Below, in pieces: positions 35,773 to 49,289 of a DNA stretch of 64,000 nucleotides. Within the stretch, counting starts at the first letter, position 1; the number at the start of each line of letters is the position of its first letter. This DNA comes from Pocillopora verrucosa (lineage: Eukaryota > Cnidaria > Anthozoa > Scleractinia > Pocilloporidae), in contig NC_089320.1 in assembly GCF_036669915.1 (NCBI RefSeq), positions 124,001-188,000 of the forward strand. The letters are read 5' to 3'. The notes under the pieces were generated by a model that was given only the letters and a program-made list of their open reading frames with translations, was not told the origin of the DNA and ran no database searches. The translations under genes and the position numbers were made by a program.

Positions 35773-38514
35773 TTAAGTACGCTGGATGTGGAGCGCGTGG
35801 AGCAAACTACAACCTAGAAATAATTCCATATTACCACCGATTTCACCTAAAAAAATAATAATAATAAAGCATTTAATTGTGCGGACAAACCTCTCTACAA
35901 CGGTTATCTTGAGTACAGAGATAAGTGGCCAAAAAGAGGGGGCCATTTGCGGAGATATATATATTTTTTACATATGACTTGGGCATTTACTAAAGAATAC
36001 GTGATAATTAGTGTTTACTAGTGTTTACTCAGTCAACAGGGAGAATACGTTTTTACCGAACATAGTAATCCAATCATAAGCTGGTTTTTGTTCATGCTTT
36101 TCATAACTCAGTGATTTGAATCCAACTTGTAAAAACACGAGGTTGTCTCTGTTAAAAGATTCAAATATATCATATCAGCAAATTATTCCGATCCTTCAAA
36201 TCAATCGATCTTAGAAAATTTCAAAATAAAACAATATTTTTTAATAACCAAACTGACGAGGAGACCTCGCATACGGTCAGGAGACTGAGGCCTGAAAAAA
36301 TCCCATATTGATACTAATTTCACCTGAAAAAGTTTATCTTTGTTAAAAATTCAAACACGTTATAGAACTAAATAAATCGATGAGGGGAAAATTAAAAATG
36401 GTTTCCTGACGCTTCGTATGTCCAAGCGCAATTCATACAGAAGTATATGTGTATCACGACATCAAATCATTGATACAGTTTGATTTTGAATTTTGTAGAA
36501 CTATAACCAATAACACACTGACATGCTGGTCAATATCATTTCAAAGTTCTTTGTTCCATCTTAGATCCATTTTTTGTTTTGTTTTGTTTTTAACAATTTC
36601 TACCTCTGGTACTGCACATAATCATAATAGCCTTCCACAATCATCATTTCAGTGGTGCAATGATCCGGAAATTTGGAATACGACACCTCAGTTGTGTACT
36701 TAGTATAAGAGCAGGGAACTTGGCAGTCATAGAATTCTTCGTCGATATAATTTACTGTATAAGTTTTTATCTACATCAACCAAACACTGATACCGTTAGG
36801 CTTAGCTTTAATCAATCGATAAAATTTGTATTTTACGTTCCAATGCGCTAGAGCCAAATCACAACATGACAAAGGAAAGTTCGCTCACATAATTCATGAG
36901 ACTCATAACAGCGTTTCTCTTCTGGAGTTGAACACGTCGGGATCCGTGGAGCACTTGATGGCAAAAAATTAAAGATAACTTTTACATTGTTACTTTGCCT
37001 GGCTTACCTTCTTTATCCTGTGCTTATAATAGAAAAAAAATCAAAATAAGACATTATTTGACTAAAATCCGGATTGAAAGAGAAGAGAGTGTTAAGAGAA
37101 GTATCAAAATATGTGTTATTACAAAAATATCATTGTAAATTAAAATAAACTTCGAGCACTGAAGCCCCAAAATAGTGAGTCCTCGAGGTTCATCTCTCGT
37201 TCAAGGTCTATAATTCCACTGTTACGAAGCAAATTTTGATGGGCTGCTCTTGCAGATGTAAAGAAATTTGCTTCTGATGTTACTCATTCCTTTTATCACT
37301 TGCTTCTGTAGCCTTCAGGTCGACAACCACACAATTTCACCATTTTTTCGGATTCGTATTCATAAATGCATCCCTTCAATGTGTAGGTTGAAAATGACCT
37401 CAACGTCTTCTTGTTGCAGTTTGTCGCGTATGGCTCCTCTAGGTTCTCGAACTAGGAAATCAGTCAAAGTTTACAATGACGGTCAACATGTATGTGGACC
37501 AAACAGGAATTTAATAACTTACCGACGTTAAACCTAAATGAGTCGTTGCAATTACAAAAAAAGAAAGGGTAGAAAAATTTAAATGATCTGCATGGGTAAT
37601 TTATGCGCAATTTAAAACTTAAATAAGAAATAAAATAGCGCAAGAGACATTGCGTAACTTAAAACACTTTATAAAAGGCTTAATAGTGTGGGCTCAAGGT
37701 GTAAATGAACTAAGACTAGTTTGGCTGAAATTTCAATCCTGCCCACAGCTGTAATCCTAGAAATAGCGAGAAAGTCCCGCCATATTGAATTTCAATAATT
37801 TACGGAAGGAAAGATTAACAGAGCTATGTCTAACACCAATCAAACTCACATAATGACACTCATCGGCTCAAAAAGCACAATTTAGGTAACGTTGATGCAA
37901 TTACTAAGGATTGAAATTATTCAAAGTAACCATAATCACCCTCGTCTGTGAAAGAGCAATAACGGCATGTTGTCCTGGTCCTACACTGATTCCTTCCCAT
38001 TCATCGATGTACTCATCCTGCCCGTGAATCAACACTTTGAATCCTTCTGAAAATTTTCCTTGAGTATACTCATGTGTTTGAGCATCAAGAATGACTGATA
38101 ACCCAGATGAAACACCAGCAGTGTCTACTCTTTTCACCCTACTACTAATACCTTAATTGAATGGAATCGCTGATATCTGGACTGTATAGCTGAAGTAATT
38201 CTTCTGTATCCAAACGATGAGACTCAAGCTTCAAGGCGTTTGACAAATCTTGTCTGTATTGACTCGTGCAAATAGATAGAATGCTGGTTGTATTTAAAAA
38301 TTGATTTGGTAAGACAAGGCAAAGCAGAGACAGACCACATGGCTCGACATTTCATGAAGGCGTAGCGTGTGCCCTGTAGCGTGGTGTTCTTCACAAATTC
38401 CTCCCATATTTCTCTTGACGTCGGGTAATCATCCCCTTTTTCTGATTCGCCTTGACGAAACCCTACACCTGTAACTCTCTCCGTCCAAAAGGTATAAATG
38501 GTCTCTCGTTTCAT
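35773..38514 (-). pseudogene. Decayed DEG/ENaC channel gene with internal deletions (minus strand)
   Basis: Order on the minus strand: an N-terminal segment (about 38514-38340) where His of the HG motif is Gln (TLQGTRY); then a jump straight to the PCGLSLLC block, so the first membrane helix and about 85 residues are deleted and the frame shifts; tandem stops near 38150 and a second deletion; 38137-37945 keeps VDTAGVSSG and FKVLIHGQ; about 37452-37310 is exon 3 with CIYEY where intact copies have a second Cys, and no proper donor; about 36740-36605 is exon 5 with EFYDCQVPC, another Cys lost; about 36150-36056 is exon 6, intact; 35846-35773 is the last exon, with GCS kept but helix 2 cut short. 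No match to exon 4 was found. A working channel is very unlikely without helix 1 and complete helix 2. Confidence 0.85.
36287..36572. repeat. Inverted repeat, left arm (286 bases)
   Basis: Nearly identical to the reverse complement of 38616-38900. It lies in the intron between exon 5 and exon 6 of the minus DEG/ENaC pseudogene and ends with a minus-strand remnant of the last-exon start (acceptor TTTTTCAG followed by a GEISINMG-like frame). The high identity of the arms points to a recent event or gene conversion. Confidence 0.9.
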
Positions 38515-38615
38515 GGTGCTGGTTTGATGTACACTCTTATCTGAATGAGTTTTTCCTCAAATGTAGTGATTCCCCTTCTTATTCCTATGGGTGTCGATGA
38601 GAAAAATTTAACATA

Positions 38616-38900
38616 AATGGATCTAAGATGGAACAAAGAACTTTGAAATGATATTGACCAGCATGTCAGTGTGTTATTGGTTATAGTTCTACAAAATTCA
38701 AAATCAAACTGTATCAATGATTTGATGTCGTGATACACATATACTTCTGTATGAATTGTGCTTGGACATACGAAGCGTCAGGAAACCATTTTTAATTTTC
38801 CCCTCATCGATTTATTTAGTTCTATAACGTGTTTGAATTTTTAACAAAGATAAACTTTTTCAGGTGAAATTAGTATCAATATGGGATTTTTTCAGGCCTC
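38616..38900. repeat. Inverted repeat, right arm (285 bases)
   Basis: Partner of 36287-36572, about 2.04 kb away. Here the remnant of a DEG/ENaC last exon is on the plus strand at about 38863-38890. The arms bracket the 5-prime half of the minus pseudogene. Confidence 0.9.
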
Positions 38901-41900
38901 ATACAGCTAATTATGCCCCAACACCTGTTTCTCTTTCAAGTGGAAAACGTTTTCATACAGAGGCTTGTATTTTTCTCAGATCCTTTATTCAGATTTATGA
39001 TTATCGAAAGGTTCTCATGGAAACCAACCTTTTGAGAAAAAATGTTTCCATAATTACATTTCAGAAAATTTCCGAAATTTACAGAACCTATAAATGGGAT
39101 TTGTTCGCCTTGTTTCTTGCTTTTGATTGGCCATTCTTTTTAATTTGAAAATTTAGATGGCATATGAGATAATTCATTTGTAAGAATACGAGAGAAATTT
39201 CAAATTATTATTTTGCCCAAAGAGGCAAAAGCACAAACAAGACCGAGTCTCACCACGCACTTATCTTTTAACTGCACAACAAACTTTCTGCAATAGATCC
39301 ACCGACCTTTGGGGAAATGGTTACCGTAGTCACAGCCGGCAGTTCTCGGTGACCTTCAGCACACGATCCATCTCGAAGTCAGAAGAAATAACTGCAGAGA
39401 AAAAGAATCAACCATCATCTGACAATCAGACAGCAAAAACATGATTAAAATTGTTTACATACGAAATACTACCTCGTTGAGTTTCTCATAATTACAACAG
39501 TTGATTGAAAAATTGTAATCATGACTGCTCACATGAATGGTTTTTCTTTGATTGATTTATTTTTTTATTAGATGGTTTTAATCAACAGTCACTGAATCCT
39601 TAAAAAGTCTCTAAAAGCCTCATAATAATTGATGAAAACACAGTTTAAACTATCTTCACTTATGGCTTTTCCAAGCGTGGCTCTTTTTTAATTCATTTCG
39701 AGGATAATTTGCAATTGATATCTTAGCACCACATCTGCAAATGAATCAAAACAAGCGAGCGTCGCCTGCTTACAAATTGGCGTTTAGGAAAATTATTCTC
39801 ACTGCCGTATGCGCCACCATAGTAACAAGAGTAAATTCAAAATGTTAGCACTGTATTTTCTTTCTTTTCGCACACTTACATAAGAAAACAATTGGAAAAG
39901 GTAAAAAAATAACATCACGGAAGGTTTCGACTTTTAGAAAAACATTAAGACGCACCGATGACGTCAGCATCAATAACTACCACTAGAGATCACAGACTGA
40001 TAGAGATTGCACTCCACTTAGCAAAAATTCTCTATGGGGAACTGTTACCCAGCTTTAGTAGAGCTGATCCATAGCAAGGATCCATAGCAAGTACCAGTCT
40101 CTTTTTTCGATGAGATAGGAATACGCATATTATTTAATTCAAAGGGAAGTATTTACAAACTGACGTCAACACAACCAAATTATCATTTTGTGTTTGAGTG
40201 TATATGCTACTGCTGGAAATTACATCATAGTGATTCGTGTGCGCGCACGATCAGAACAGCTCACCGTTAACCGCCGAATATACGGCTGATTCTTTCACCT
40301 CAAGTCAGAATTCATGATTTAACTTCTTGAATTTGTTTATATTGGACTGTTCAATAGTTCGAGGAGTCTGCATAATTTGAATCTCGCTATTTGCGACATA
40401 AACAAGGTGAGATGGACATGTACATGTCATGATATGGTTTCTTTCACTCTAAAGCGCATGTGGTTGTTGGTTACGTCGGTTTAAAAAAGAAACCTTTAAA
40501 AGGTTATAGGTATCCGAAGAGGAATTCACCAAAATTTCCCGCTTATTCAGAGGAACTAGGCCATGTTGTTTGCGATGTGAACTGCTCGGGGGTGGTGTAT
40601 TCATTATTGCGTGACAATCTAATTGTTTGTTTGTGATGGTTACAGCATGTACTGACTCCATTGAATAATTGTTAATTCTCTCGTAAAAATGAAAAACGCT
40701 TGCTTTGCATTATCAGTAAGCTGGACTGATAACTTATCGGCCGCCATCTCCAGCTGAAATATAAGCTGATCCGATGGTGAAGTAAATCGGTAATGTTATC
40801 AGTCCTACCTTAAGCCGAAAAGACGAATAACTTAGTTATTGAAATGTTCAAGATAAACCTAACAACGATATTTGTTTACGGCGTTAATTGGAAAATGATT
40901 TTTCATTTAATTTGGTTTTTTTTTTTTTTTTGTCTTAGCCTCTGGAATAAGTTACGGATGCGGGGGTTTCAAAATTGTTTCACTGGTTTCGGGCGATACG
41001 CATCATATTGATTCCCTTACTTCCAGAAACATTTATAGTTATAACTGTCTCATTCTCATCGAGATAATTAGAATTTTCGGATGAATATTGACTTGGGTGA
41101 AAAACAATATACTTAAGCAAAAGCAAAAAATGTATTTCTCTTGGATCCCCAAATTCTAAACGAATGCGAGGATAATTTTGTCATGTTTCTGTAAAGTGAC
41201 TGAAACAGCGAAATCCAATCATTCAAAGAGATTGAAAACAAACGTTTAACCTAAATTCTCAATACTCACCTGCCATAAATTTAAAATGCACTTACGTAGA
41301 ACCAATATTCAAGGGTTTAACATGCAACATTCTAACTCAGAAGGATTTAAGGACACAGAGGATCCGAAACATAACTGAACTGTAGAGGCTCGGAACCTAA
41401 CCGGAAGATTTTATTAATAGTACGGTTAGTTTGATGAAAAAGTGAGGTCAGGCATAGTTTTTAAATTACTTAGATTTTATTTCACAGTATGAGATCAGCA
41501 AGTCAGTTTTTTAATACATTTGATTTGTGTAATTTCACTTCAAAAAAAAGTGGACGCTTTTTATTCAAGTCGTTCAAATTTACCACTAACCACAGTGAGG
41601 AAGTGTTTGACTATCAATTTCTGAATTACTTCAGATCTGAAAGCGCTGGATCTCAGTAATTTACACTTACGTTAAAAACTGATATTTTTTTCTATATCTA
41701 ATACTGAATGCAAATCAACAATTTTGTATTTACAAGATGTTGAATTGCGAGGTGGACATTTATCAATAAGGCATCCCTTTCAAATTACCTCAAAATTAGA
41801 GCGTGTCAATTATTAAAGATGGTACACAGGCTGCATCAATAAAATCCTCGTTGAATTACTACGTGGCCAGGGCCTTGGTTAACACTAAAGCTGCAATGAT

Positions 41901-42077
41901 AAGCTAGAGAAAGGTCGATAAATAACTGTAGAAGAACAGATTAGATTAAAAAAACCAAAAAAGTTTACACATTTGAATATAATATTTATTTCGCTTGGGT
42001 TCTAATGAGTGATTTGGTTTATTACTAGAAACAGAAGTAGCCAGTATTCGCTTGGAATCTTGAATTCACCCACGTCA
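38901..42077. other. Intergenic, upstream of the plus DEG/ENaC gene
   Basis: No supported gene. The last part must hold the promoter of the gene at 42078 and possibly a short first exon, because the paralogue has a four-codon first exon. On the minus strand near 39395-39345 an acceptor-like CTCTGCAG is followed by a short cysteine-containing frame, too weak to call. Confidence 0.4.
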
Positions 42078-45000
42078 ATGGCAGAGAAGATAAACAGCGT
42101 TCAAATGACAAACCTTCAGGAAGGGACAATTTCCCAGAAGCCTCCTCTGTCAGACAGCAACGGACGTCAAACAGGAGTAAAAATGTGGCAGGAGTTTGTT
42201 GATAACACAACGTTGCATGGCATTCGTTATGTCTTTATAAAGCGCCATGCTGTCACTCGCCTTATATGGTTGATTTTGCTATTGTCGTCTGGTGGTTACT
42301 ACATTTTTACAGTTTATAGAGCTTTTGAAAAATACTACAGTCGTCCTATTAACACTGTAGTAAGCAGAAAACATCTAAGAAAAATGGATTTCCCAGCTAT
42401 AACGATTTGCTCAAACAATTTGTTTTCAAGAAGCAAAGTCTCTTTAGCTGATGATGATCCATCCTTTGCATCCAGCGGTTTAAACATCTCGTCATGCGCT
42501 GTCACATCAAGAGCCCGAGCCAATCGACCCTGTGGATTGTCTTTGCTATGCTGTTGTGCTCCTTTTGATAATGAGAACGAGTCGCTTGCTCTCCCAAACT
42601 GTACATTTGAATACAAACAAGAACTGTTGAAAGATATACAAGTGTCTAACCATCGTATAGAAGTTGAGAGTTTTTATCAAAAATACAGCCTAAATATCAG
42701 TAATCTTCTTGGACCTACTTGTCAGTTCAGTTGGAGGCAAACTCAGTGTTCAATAACAGACTTCGATCCCACAGTGACCGAGTGGGGAATGTGTTACACT
42801 TTTAACTCAGGAAGAGAAAGCGAAATTAAAATTGTAGACACTGCTGGAGTTTCTTCTGGACTTACGCTGCTTCTCGATGCAAACACAGCTGAGTATACTC
42901 GTGGAAAATTTTCCGAGGGATTCAAAGTGTTGATCCACGGGCAAGGTGAATACTATGATGAATTTGATGGAATCAGCGTGGGACCTGGGCAACATGCTTC
43001 AATCGCTCTTTCTCAGAAACGGGTTGGTTTATTTGTTTGTTTGTTTGAGTGTAATCTTTATTCAATTTAGTTGTCTGTTTGATAGCTTATAGGTTCAAGT
43101 GCCTTTTTTCTTTTATTAAGGGTGGTAACATCCTAGAAAAGTGCGATTATGAGATTAAGGATCGCAATTTCAGCGCACGCTCTTCAAGCGTCTTTCTTTT
43201 CTTCCTGGTGCATACAAAAGAAAAGACCTGAATGGGTGATACGTTGGCTGATTCAAATGGAACTGGTCATGCATATGTAACGTTTTACTTCAGATACATA
43301 TTAGTTACATTATGTGGTTAGGTTGTCAGCTTATTCTCATTAGTATGTTATGTTTGTTTTGAAAGTTGGCTATACTTTTTTACTTTTAGTATGAGAATTT
43401 GGAGAAGCCTTATGCCACCAACTGCACAAATAAACCATTAAACACATTTTCTAAGTACTCATCAGAAGGATGCCTTTATGAGTGCAAGGTTCAAAGCACT
43501 ATTAAAATTTGTGGCTGTCGACCCATCGGCTACATTGGTAAATTTATGTTCTTAATTTATTTTGACCAATAATTTATAAGTAAAATATTAATTATTAAAG
43601 TTATTAAAAAAAAAGAAGTAAACTGTGTAAAAAATCACTCACACCTCAACAGAAAGTTGAGGGCTGAGCGTTCCAGTCAGATTCTTTTGCACGTTATGCC
43701 TTCGAAACGTAGTACTTGAACGTGTCAACTACCTTCAAGTACTTCCCCCCTTCTAAAGAGTACACGACTTATTTTCTAAGTCAATTTTTTTTAATAATCA
43801 CCGAATTCTTCACCACGCAAAAGTAGTTGAAGGTGATGCTTCTTCCTGCTTCCAGTTCACAGGACTGATTTGACTAATTCCACCGTCCTTACGACTTAGT
43901 GCTGTTTTTCATAGACTAAAAAAAACTTTGCGAATCCTTTCGATGAATTTGAACGCCATTTCATGACTGTCCATTATTATGCATATTTTCTGTTTATAAA
44001 ATTATTTTGTTTATTCCTTGTTAGGTTCCCGTGACACTCCTCCGTGCCTATCCCCCAACGAGGTTAAATGCAGTGGCAGCGTTGATGGTGGGAATGTTGT
44101 TAGAACCTTTTGATCTCAAATTGACAAGTTAGAATTGCGGTGTGAATGGTCTTGTAGACATTCCACGAAATGCCCATGTTACCTCGTTGCATTTTACCTG
44201 CCAACTCGATTTATTGTGGTGCCGGATGGTCTCCGTTTTTTGATTCAGCAAACTCAAACAGTGTTACTATGCCTCTCGTTTCGACATAAAAATGAAATTT
44301 TAAACAAGCACATAAGCCGCTTATAATTACTGACACTGATCATGTGTAAGGTTTGGACCTCAAAAATGATCCGTGTCAGTGTCTTAATACGTTATTAAGT
44401 TGCATTTGGCCCAAAGCTTAATCAATCTACTATATTTTAAGTTTCTGTTCCAGGCTGATTATCTGCACAACTCTTAAATCAGAAGTAAAATAGGTCATTT
44501 ACGAAGTGAAGGCTTGCATGCGTTTGCTGTAGAGGATTCCAATTTTTTTTTTTTTATTTTCATTAATTTTTTAATTTCTACTTTCATTATCGTTTCTTCA
44601 TAAAGCGTCTATAGACGAAGACATGTGTGACTGCCAAGTTCCTTGCTTTCAAACTCGATATCAAGCTGAGGTTTCTTATTCAAAGTTCCCGGATATAGGC
44701 ACAGCTGAAGACCTATTGAATGAGGGCTATGAGAGTTTACAGTACATGAGGTATTTTCAGTGATATTTGCCAGCATGGCATAGATAAAGAAAACCTATTA
44801 CTGTTAGCCTATTAAATCCAGAGCATATATTTCTTTTCTGCCCCTGTAACGGTTTTGGTCTTTTGTCTCGTTTTGAGTAAAAGTGGAGACATCGTCATAG
44901 GGGATACATTAGAGAAAGAACTTGAGCTCAAACAGACTGAAAAATCCTGGTCTGAATAATATAATAATTCACATTTAAGCAACCTAAGGTTTAAAAAATT

Positions 45001-45433
45001 GGTTTTAGCGAAGATGCCAAAGATTCTGATTCGAAATGCGGACAGATAGTGGCTACGTTTTCTTGCGAGTCAGTATTCATAACCTTTGTTAACATTTTGA
45101 TGTCCCCACTCTTTAGAGATAATCTTGTGTTTTTACAAGTTGGATTCAAGTCCTTGGGATATGAGATGCAGAAACAGCAGCCGGCATATGACAGCAACTC
45201 ATTATTTGGTGAGAACTTAATATTGAGACATAAAGTTATATTTGTCACGGTCAGCTGTATTCGTAGGCTTGTATAATATTCTCAATGGTAATTCCTCCTT
45301 CTCCATCATAGGTGAGATCGGTGGAAATATGGGCTTATTCCTGGGATGCAGCCTGCTAACCATATGCGAATTTTTGGATTTTTTCATGAGTTACCTGGCA
45401 GCACGAAACCGTAACGTGACTAACCCAACGTAA
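42078..45433 (+). CDS. DEG/ENaC sodium channel subunit (ASIC/HyNaC-like), plus copy
   Basis: Intact gene, 504 residues from the chosen ATG: exons 42078-43022, 43390-43537, 44025-44087, 44606-44750, 45117-45208, 45312-45433, all GT-AG with phases 0,1,1,2,1. The frame stays open upstream to 42009 and an acceptor (GTAGCCAG) lies at about 42042, so a tiny first exon like that of the minus paralogue may exist. Marks: LHGIRY gating motif, first helix ending SSGGYY, several N-glycosylation sites, LLCCCAP, FKVLIHGQGE, CGCRPIGY, CDCQVPC, and the second helix with GEIGGNMGLFLGCS (G-x-S filter). The large exon ends AAACGG|GTTGGT, a weaker donor than in the paralogue. Exon lengths 148, 63 and 92 are identical to the minus gene. 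Probably a trimeric, possibly peptide-gated cation channel; gating is inferred from cnidarian relatives. Confidence 0.9.
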
Positions 45434-47668
45434 TGACTGTACAAATAATTGTGCGGGAATTTGCCCTTCAAATGTCGTTTGTCTACACAAAATGATGTTC
45501 AGACGAATTAAGGTTCAAAACCTATAAAGACTGTAAAGGACTAGTAACTGTATAGTGGTTGGCGCTCTGACAACTTGAGGCGAAGTCAGAGTAAAAGACA
45601 AGATGTTGAAAAGTCAAACACTGTCATTAATATCAGTAATTTTCAGGATAACCTTCACCTGGACGATCTTGGTAGTTAATGTTCCTTCCGCTTCCAAACC
45701 ATGTCTACTATATCAAAACTCATTTCTCTCAGGCGCATTAGAAATCATGGACACGCAGATGATGCCACAGTAGCTTAGTACCGTCATAATTTACACTGTA
45801 TTTCCAAAAATACAAATTGAGACCTAAGGATTAAAATGTTTGCCTTTGTGCCAAAGATTTCGATAGCTCACAAACTGAATTTAAAGTGTTGGAAATCGCA
45901 GTCAGTCATATACTTTATTGAAACTTTCCTCAGCTGGGTTATACGAAGACCAACATAACACTACTCTGACATGTTTCTTTACGGATTGTCGTTATTTTTA
46001 CACAATTTTTTCCCAGAAAACCTTACATGAAAGTACTACCGAAAAAGGTCTCTACAAGGGTGAAAGTTGGACAGCTTCAACCGTCATTTTGATATTTAGG
46101 TGGCCGTTATGATTATCTTGTAATACTCTCCACCTGCGCCAAATCACAGTTTCTTTACAATCCTACCCTTTTTTCCGGGTCTGAATAACGTACGAAACTT
46201 TTCGTACGTTTCACATCTCATTGTTCTTTCACTTTCATACGACCTCATTCACAATATTACAATGACATCTCATTCTCACTCTCTATACGAAACAACTCCT
46301 CTTCCTCAAAGCATAGCAGCTCTCAAGATTGAACAGTTATTATCAACATACTTCACGAGACCATGACTACATCCGCTTAGACTTATGAAAGTGATCCAGA
46401 GACTACATGTACCCCAGCAGGGGTATTCCATCAGATGTATCAGTGATGCGTCAGAGCGTCGATTAGATTTCTTGTAAAATTTCCAGTCATCATCTTGGCA
46501 CATGGATATTTAAACTGCCAAACTCAGGAAGAGGGGGGGAAACCTGGTATTCAAAATGCCAAAACAAACATTGGGGAGAGCTGGCTCCACCTTCAGTGTC
46601 GAAAATTAAAAGAATGGTATTTCCTATAATGTTCTATGCTATGAGCTACACCGTTACAGTCATGAAAAGTATAGCTTTTCATTGATAGATCAATGAACAA
46701 ATTCTTGCGGAAGATCAAAAGATCCTGAGTTCTGAACTTGATTGGAATTTAGGTTCTTCAGAAGGGTGTGTTTCTATTTAACTCCACCGACTGTTAAACC
46801 GCAGATATGCTGCTGTAATCATGCACCCTCAGTCGGAAATACACCTCGCCTAAGAAACTGAAGTTTGCAAAGCATACATTTATTCACAATTATACACAAG
46901 ATCTTTAAATTAATGTTAAAGGTGCCTAATAGAGTCAATGTGTTGGTTTGCAATCGTACTTTTTTCATAAACTGGTTTAAGAGCAACAATATTTGAGTTA
47001 TGACGTGTAAATGTACTTCAGGATATTGCTTTGAGCCATATGATAGTACGCCCACAAGGAAAGGACATCCATACCTTAAAAGTTTTAGATCTTCGTCGCA
47101 GCACTTCCTTTTTTCTAATTCATTCATTGTGAAGCGCTATAGAGTAATATATATAGCGCTATATGATTGTAATAAATTATTATTATTATTATTATTATTA
47201 TTATTGAAGTTCGGTCCTTTAAGCATCAACAAAATAGCAAAATGCTATTTTGATATAATCGCGAAAAAGGTAACAATACGTCTTTTTAACCGAATTGGAA
47301 ATATTGTGATGTTACGCAAACTTTTCCTGTCATGGGTTTGTTTTGTCAGATTTTGTTGGCATCCCAATACCAAAGCAGACATTATTGTTGAGATTAAGTG
47401 GCCTGTTTCACGCAAAGATATTTACAATGAAAGTCATTTGTCATTGAAATTTCCTATAGCATTGTTCGGCGATGATTTGTAACCTCAAGTATTTTATTCT
47501 TCCCTCACTTTTGGGTCAGGTTCCGGCACTACCTATTATAAGAATATCATATTGACATCTCTTAAGAGACATTTTGGCGGGCTTGTGGCCAATGGTGCAT
47601 ATCGTCTATTCAGTCTCTCTTATGGCTTTGGAGGTGCAACGTGTTAGTCAGGTGATTTTTGACGCGAT
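45434..47668. other. 3-prime UTR and intergenic sequence
   Basis: No supported gene. A retroelement-like 3-prime tail lies at 47125-47205. The rest shows short chance frames only. Confidence 0.45.
47125..47205 (+). repeat. Retroelement-like 3-prime tail with (ATT)n
   Basis: TTGTGAAGCGCTATAGAG, then ATATATAGCGCTATATGA, a TTGTAATAA junction and about 11 ATT units (47173-47205). The GCGCTATA hairpin before an ATT-rich tail is typical of CR1/L2-group LINE and related SINE 3-prime ends. No coding part of a LINE is visible here. Confidence 0.45.
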
Positions 47669-49236
47669 ATGAAGGGTATTCGAGCGTTTTTTGGTCAGGT
47701 TTTGTTTCTTGTCTTGGCTTCACAATGCTTCAACACAGAAACAGCCATCGCTCAAGGTGGGTTATGGCAAACAATAGTTATTTAATGTTGCTTGAAGATA
47801 CTGGCCGCATGTTAACATGTCCCTTCTGGTATTTAACTTGTATGGAGCCCACTTTCGTACGAACACTTTGACCGACGTAGATAGCGAGTGGAGTTTTACA
47901 ATAAGATCTTTATTTTAAAACCGAGAACAGATCTTTTTGGTGAAAGACGCCCTTACAGTCTTAAGGACAGTTAAACTTAATTGTTTAAAACAAACTTTCA
48001 AACAATTTGACCTTGGAGCATAGACCCTTGAAATATTAAACTACCAATGGCTCTTCTGATTTTACCTTTAAAATTTTGCTTTAAGCAAAGAGCAATTACA
48101 CTTTTTTCCGTTAGGTTTTATCATTTTCGTGCCCCATTTAATTTTCAACTCGAAGAACGCATTTCAGTTGTGTACCATTACAGTTATGCAAATCAAGGTT
48201 GCGAAATTATGCTTCGACAACATTTCTACGTTTAGCATATCTTTACATCATTCAATCGCGGTCAGTGCCTCTTCATAAATCATACTATTGTATTTTTTGA
48301 TTTACATACTGTCTGTCGCTCATCATTAACGGTTAAAGATTAATCACACAAGGAAATATCAAGTGCAAGGGTTTTAACACGGCGTTCCTCATGCGTGACA
48401 GCTCCCACAAATTTCAGTCACGCAACAACCGAATCGGGACAAATATGACAAAATTGACAAACAACTTTGATTACAATCATATTAAGGCATGAAACTTTCG
48501 TCAGAATAACGTTCAGCTGGCCTTGTGGGTTATGGTAAAGATACACCTTTAACACCAGTGCTTTGTGTCACGTCTATAAGTCGTTATTTTCTCTCTGGGT
48601 TCAGGATAAATAAGTTCAAATTATCAAGGGAGTAAGGGAGGGGGGGGGGGAGTATTAGTAACAGGGAGATTAAATGGTTTTCAGGTGAACGGGGAAATAA
48701 ATTGTCGTTGAAAATTGACTACCAATGAGTGAAGGATCGTAAGAACATTGCAAAGTCCACTTGGGGGGAGAAATCAGGTAAATTTTTTATTGATGACACA
48801 ACAAGAATTTTCCAACCACCCAGGTGATAAATGATGGCGAATCCTTAATGAGCTCATTTTTTTAACAGAAGAGCCATGCAATGATTTGTTGACGGATTGT
48901 GACTACTTCTTCAACGTGGACGAATGCAAAAGATACAGCGACCTTACAAGAAAATATTGTTCCAAGACATGTGACCTCTGTGAGTTGACAGAAAGCCTCT
49001 AAGTACCTTATATATATATATACTAAAACCAATGAAAAACGAAAGTCTTCTTTTAACTTTTACTTTGCTTTTGGGCTACGCGTTTCACCGCTGTAGCGGC
49101 TCTTCTTCTTCTGCTATGTCTGAAGAGCCGCATCAGCGGTGAAACGCGTAGCGCAAAAGCAAAGTAAGATTTTAAAGAAGACTTTCGTTTTTCATTGGTT
49201 TTAGTACCTTCATTTGACACAGAAGTTTACATTTTC

Positions 49237-49289
<53 letters not shown>

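Noticed and set aside
36449..36703. Frame MYHDIKSL... occurring twice (36449 plus and 38738 minus)
   Set aside because: The duplication is explained by the inverted repeat, which is intronic or intergenic DNA; the frame breaks at the arm edges.
39345..39395. Minus-strand acceptor followed by a cysteine-containing short frame
   Set aside because: No partner exon, no signal peptide and an early stop in the simplest frame.
43690..43720. CGAAACGTA resembling hammerhead GAAAC-GUA
   Set aside because: No core box or stem II can be placed upstream.
47000..47482. 160-codon plus-strand frame
   Set aside because: It runs through the retroelement-like tail and an (ATT)n run read as poly-Leu; no family similarity.
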